From assembly GCA_039621445.1 (NCBI GenBank), contig CP154957.1, positions 33,316,942 through 33,380,941 of the forward strand: a DNA stretch of 64,000 nt. The letters run 5' to 3'. This DNA is from Euglena gracilis. Lineage: Eukaryota; Euglenida; Euglenophyceae; Euglenales. This document shows, piece by piece, positions 61,698 to 64,000 of the stretch. Position numbers and translations under genes: made by a program. The first letter of the stretch is position 1. Every line of letters starts with the position of its first letter. Under the pieces are notes generated by a model. That model made no database searches. It saw only the letters and a list, made by a program, of their open reading frames with translations, and had not been told where the DNA came from.

Positions 61698-62437
61698 TTT
61701 ATGCCACTAGTGGCATAAAGTTTTTGACTCACAAGTGCTCTGTGGACGATGCTCGTGAGATACTTCGTGTCTTTGTCCTTGTTGCACCCTTCTGTGTGGG
61801 TATCATTTTCCCCATGAAATGGGATTTTACACACAGGTGTGCATCTTGCACCAGGCCTCAAAAAATAAACCCAGGAAGGGAAATTACAGGTCAAAAGCCA
61901 CTATTCGCTCTGCTTCCATGGACGGGAGTGTACCTTTATCATCTGCACTGGCAGCAATGTGCCGCAGCCGACACTCGGAGGGGGTTGGAAGTTTGTGATG
62001 GAACGGAAGAACCAAAAAGCGGGGAGGGTGCATAGTTATGGGGAGTGCTTGCACTGTTGTTTCTGCCCGAGGCTCTGATTGCTCTCCAAAATGTGTTCCC
62101 CCATTTATGCATGCCTGCATGGTCATTCTGAACCGTGCAAAACCAAGGTCACGAGGCGCTTAACTTCAGCAGCAACTGCTATGGTCATGAAAGCACGTCT
62201 ACAATGAAAACTGAGACCCTCACAGATTTGAACAGAGTGCCTCACCATCTATCCCCTTTCATATGACATTCCAAACAATCACATTTCTCAATCATGTACT
62301 CTAAATACTGTCAACTTCTGCCACTAGTTGCATAAATTGACACTCGGATGAAGAACATGTTTCAAGATGCAGTGTGCCAAAAAACCGCATGCAACATGAG
62401 GCTCTAAATTGAATTTATGACACTGGTGTCATAAATT
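61698..62437. repeat. Three related palindromes with half-site TTTATGCCACT
   Basis: A perfect 22-bp palindrome at 61698-61719, a partial copy at 62318-62337 and a near-palindrome at 62414-62435 (half-site TTTATGACACT). The last two are followed by AATTGACAC. No coding signal around them. Confidence 0.65.
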
Positions 62438-62519
62438 GACACAATTGAACGGAAACCAGGTGATCCACATTACATGAACCTATATATACAACTCGCCCTT
62501 ATCCTATTGTGAAGCAGAA

Positions 62520-63990
62520 CCCTCACTCAAAAAAGCAAATAAAATATGTGAACAACGTTGTTTCAACACCATTGCAATGACCAAACCAGGCTGGGATTGC
62601 GCCGTTCTGCATGCACAGAAAGGTCAATACATGCCAGCTTCCACATAATAAACTGCGGTTCAGAGCATTGTTCACGGTCCTGATGTTGGCCTTCTTGGCT
62701 GTCATGGCGGTGATGGCATCCTCTAGGTATGCGGGGACAATCACCATCGCCAGGTTCTTCAGCGAGTGGAGCTCAAGCTATTCTCAAACTTCTTCAATGC
62801 CTCCAGGGCTCGAACACCCCAGAAGGTGATCATTGACGCCAGAGGTTCCCATCGTCAAATGTTGTTCTACGGATTATTCATGTCTGTCACCAGCCCAGCG
62901 CCCTTTACTGCTCGTGCTAGCCTTGACCTGAAATCGACGTCCTTGTCCGTCAAGAAAATAGTCATGCACTCCGATATGGTGGTCACCCTTTGAAGGCCCA
63001 CGATAGCGTTGTCTGCACCGCTCACCTTCCTCCGGATGGACAGGGCGTGTTGTAATTTAGCACATCCGCAATGACGACCTTCTGTTACCTCTCCAATGGC
63101 AATCCAAGCAGGAAACGCTCGTTCTTGATTTGTTGTACAACTTTCGCTGAAATGCTTTGCCAGGATGTACATCTTCTTATCACCCTCATTCTCCCAAATG
63201 GTGACTTCGATCGGCCGCCGGGGTGGACGCAGCTTGAAATTGGCAACAAGCCTCTCAAAATGGTTGTCGTCGATGGCATAGCCCTGACCAAAGAAGCATG
63301 TCGTGTCCCAGGCGAGCTTCTCAAGGTTCACTCCCTTCCCCATCGCCGAGAACCACATTGCAGTTTCCTTTGTGCTTGCCCACTGAACAGCCTCGGTCTT
63401 TGTCATCTCCTTCACCTCGTCAAAATCTGCCCTTTGAACACTTTGCACGTCCACTGCAGGTTTTGCTTTCTTGTGGGAGGAGGTTGAACCATTCCATCAT
63501 CAATTTCAGGGTGATTGACATGCATGTCACCCCTTGCGCAAAGCTCAGCGTGTTCAGCATGGTCAGCACCACCTTCAGAGGACTCTTCATCAAGATGCAG
63601 GTCTGGGACATAAGAATGAGTGGTCATTTTGGGCAGCTGGTCATGAAAGAGAAGCAGGAAACTTACATTTTGGCAGAGACGGGCAGCCAGGGACAGTATT
63701 TGCTCAACCAAGTCGACCAAAAACAATTCAAAAAAAAGTCAAAAAGAGCCTCAACGACGTTTTCCTTCAGTATCAACCTCCTGAAGGATTGAAAGAAAAT
63801 ACAAATCAACAGCATCCCCCACACATGGTCAACATGAACAATGCCTTGCACATGGAATGGCATTGGCCCTTATCATGATGAGTCCGGAGAATCTGCTCGG
63901 CGGCGTTCACGTGAAACCCTTGAAGCTGCATTCTGCAGCTCAAATTCCAACCGCTGCAACGCTTCCTCCTTCTGAAGTTTTCACACAAAA
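62520..63990 (-). CDS. Unrecognised gene, AT-richer than its neighbours
   Basis: Pieces in order: about 63925-63977 (KEEALQRLEFELQNAASRVS, coiled coil); 63664-63785 (LKENVVEALFDFF, then in a shifted frame ELFLVDLVEQILSLAARLCQ, donor AAAAT/GTAAGT); an acidic piece near 63480-63630; a 190-codon open frame 62867-63454 containing IDDNHFERLVANFKLRPPRR, IEVTIWENEGDKKMYILAKH and RKVSGADNAIVGLQ; and near 62600-62800 NLAMVIVPAYLEDAITAMTA. Codon use is much less GC-biased than in the other genes, suggesting a different origin, perhaps a transposon-borne or transferred gene. The stretch around YILAKH faintly recalls ParB-like domains; that is a guess. Confidence 0.5.
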
Positions 63991-64000
63991 GCGGTCAACG

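Overview
This is a nuclear genomic window from a eukaryote, most likely a GC-rich unicellular alga or other protist. Short, very GC-rich exons (Ala/Arg/Pro-heavy, G or C at third positions) are spread through long introns packed with CA/GT microsatellites, poly-G/poly-C tracts, AT-rich cores and dispersed repeats. I see no prokaryotic operon, ribosome-binding-site or CRISPR signature, and I cannot name the species.

Every gene I can support reads on the minus strand. From right to left: (1) 62.5-64 kb, an unrecognised, more AT-rich gene; (2) 58.64-61.06 kb, a cation diffusion facilitator (CDF/ZnT) transporter, five exons, 5' end not found; (3) about 50.5-54.2 kb, the C-terminal half of a DEAH/DExH RNA-helicase-like protein (HA2 domain); (4) about 44.5-49.65 kb, a protein with a repeated module whose core reads MPDLVRIEGF or MPELVTVV, plus two unplaced exons at 42.3-42.8 kb; (5) 26.0-40.14 kb, a GHMP sugar kinase fused to a GalU-type UTP-sugar pyrophosphorylase, the best-resolved gene; (6) 17.07 to about 20.2 kb (perhaps to 24.6 kb), a coiled-coil plus SPRY protein; (7) 0.6-16.6 kb, exons of an IQ-motif/coiled-coil protein and of Cys-rich segments, possibly more than one gene.

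The two halves of gene 5 fit a sugar-salvage route: phosphorylate a sugar at C1, then activate the sugar-1-phosphate to a nucleotide sugar. The other genes show no pathway link.

The most unusual feature is a population of short inverted-repeat elements (85 to about 620 bp) with termini CAGGG...CCCTG (or related ends) and 8-bp target-site duplications. Several sit inside what would otherwise be one continuous coding exon. In three cases (near 6.5, 27 and 54.7 kb) removal as a GC-AG intron restores the reading frame exactly. They look like introners, meaning transposon-derived introns. Independent evidence for GC donors comes from a conserved GHMP-kinase junction at 38.4 kb. Other striking structures are a cluster of about eleven imperfect 30-bp palindromes (20.5-23.7 kb), a hairpin minisatellite with higher-order structure (34.4-35.75 kb) and a foldback element (28.76-28.99 kb). 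All exon borders were assigned by hand from splice dinucleotides, reading phase and remembered family motifs; none was checked by alignment or transcripts.
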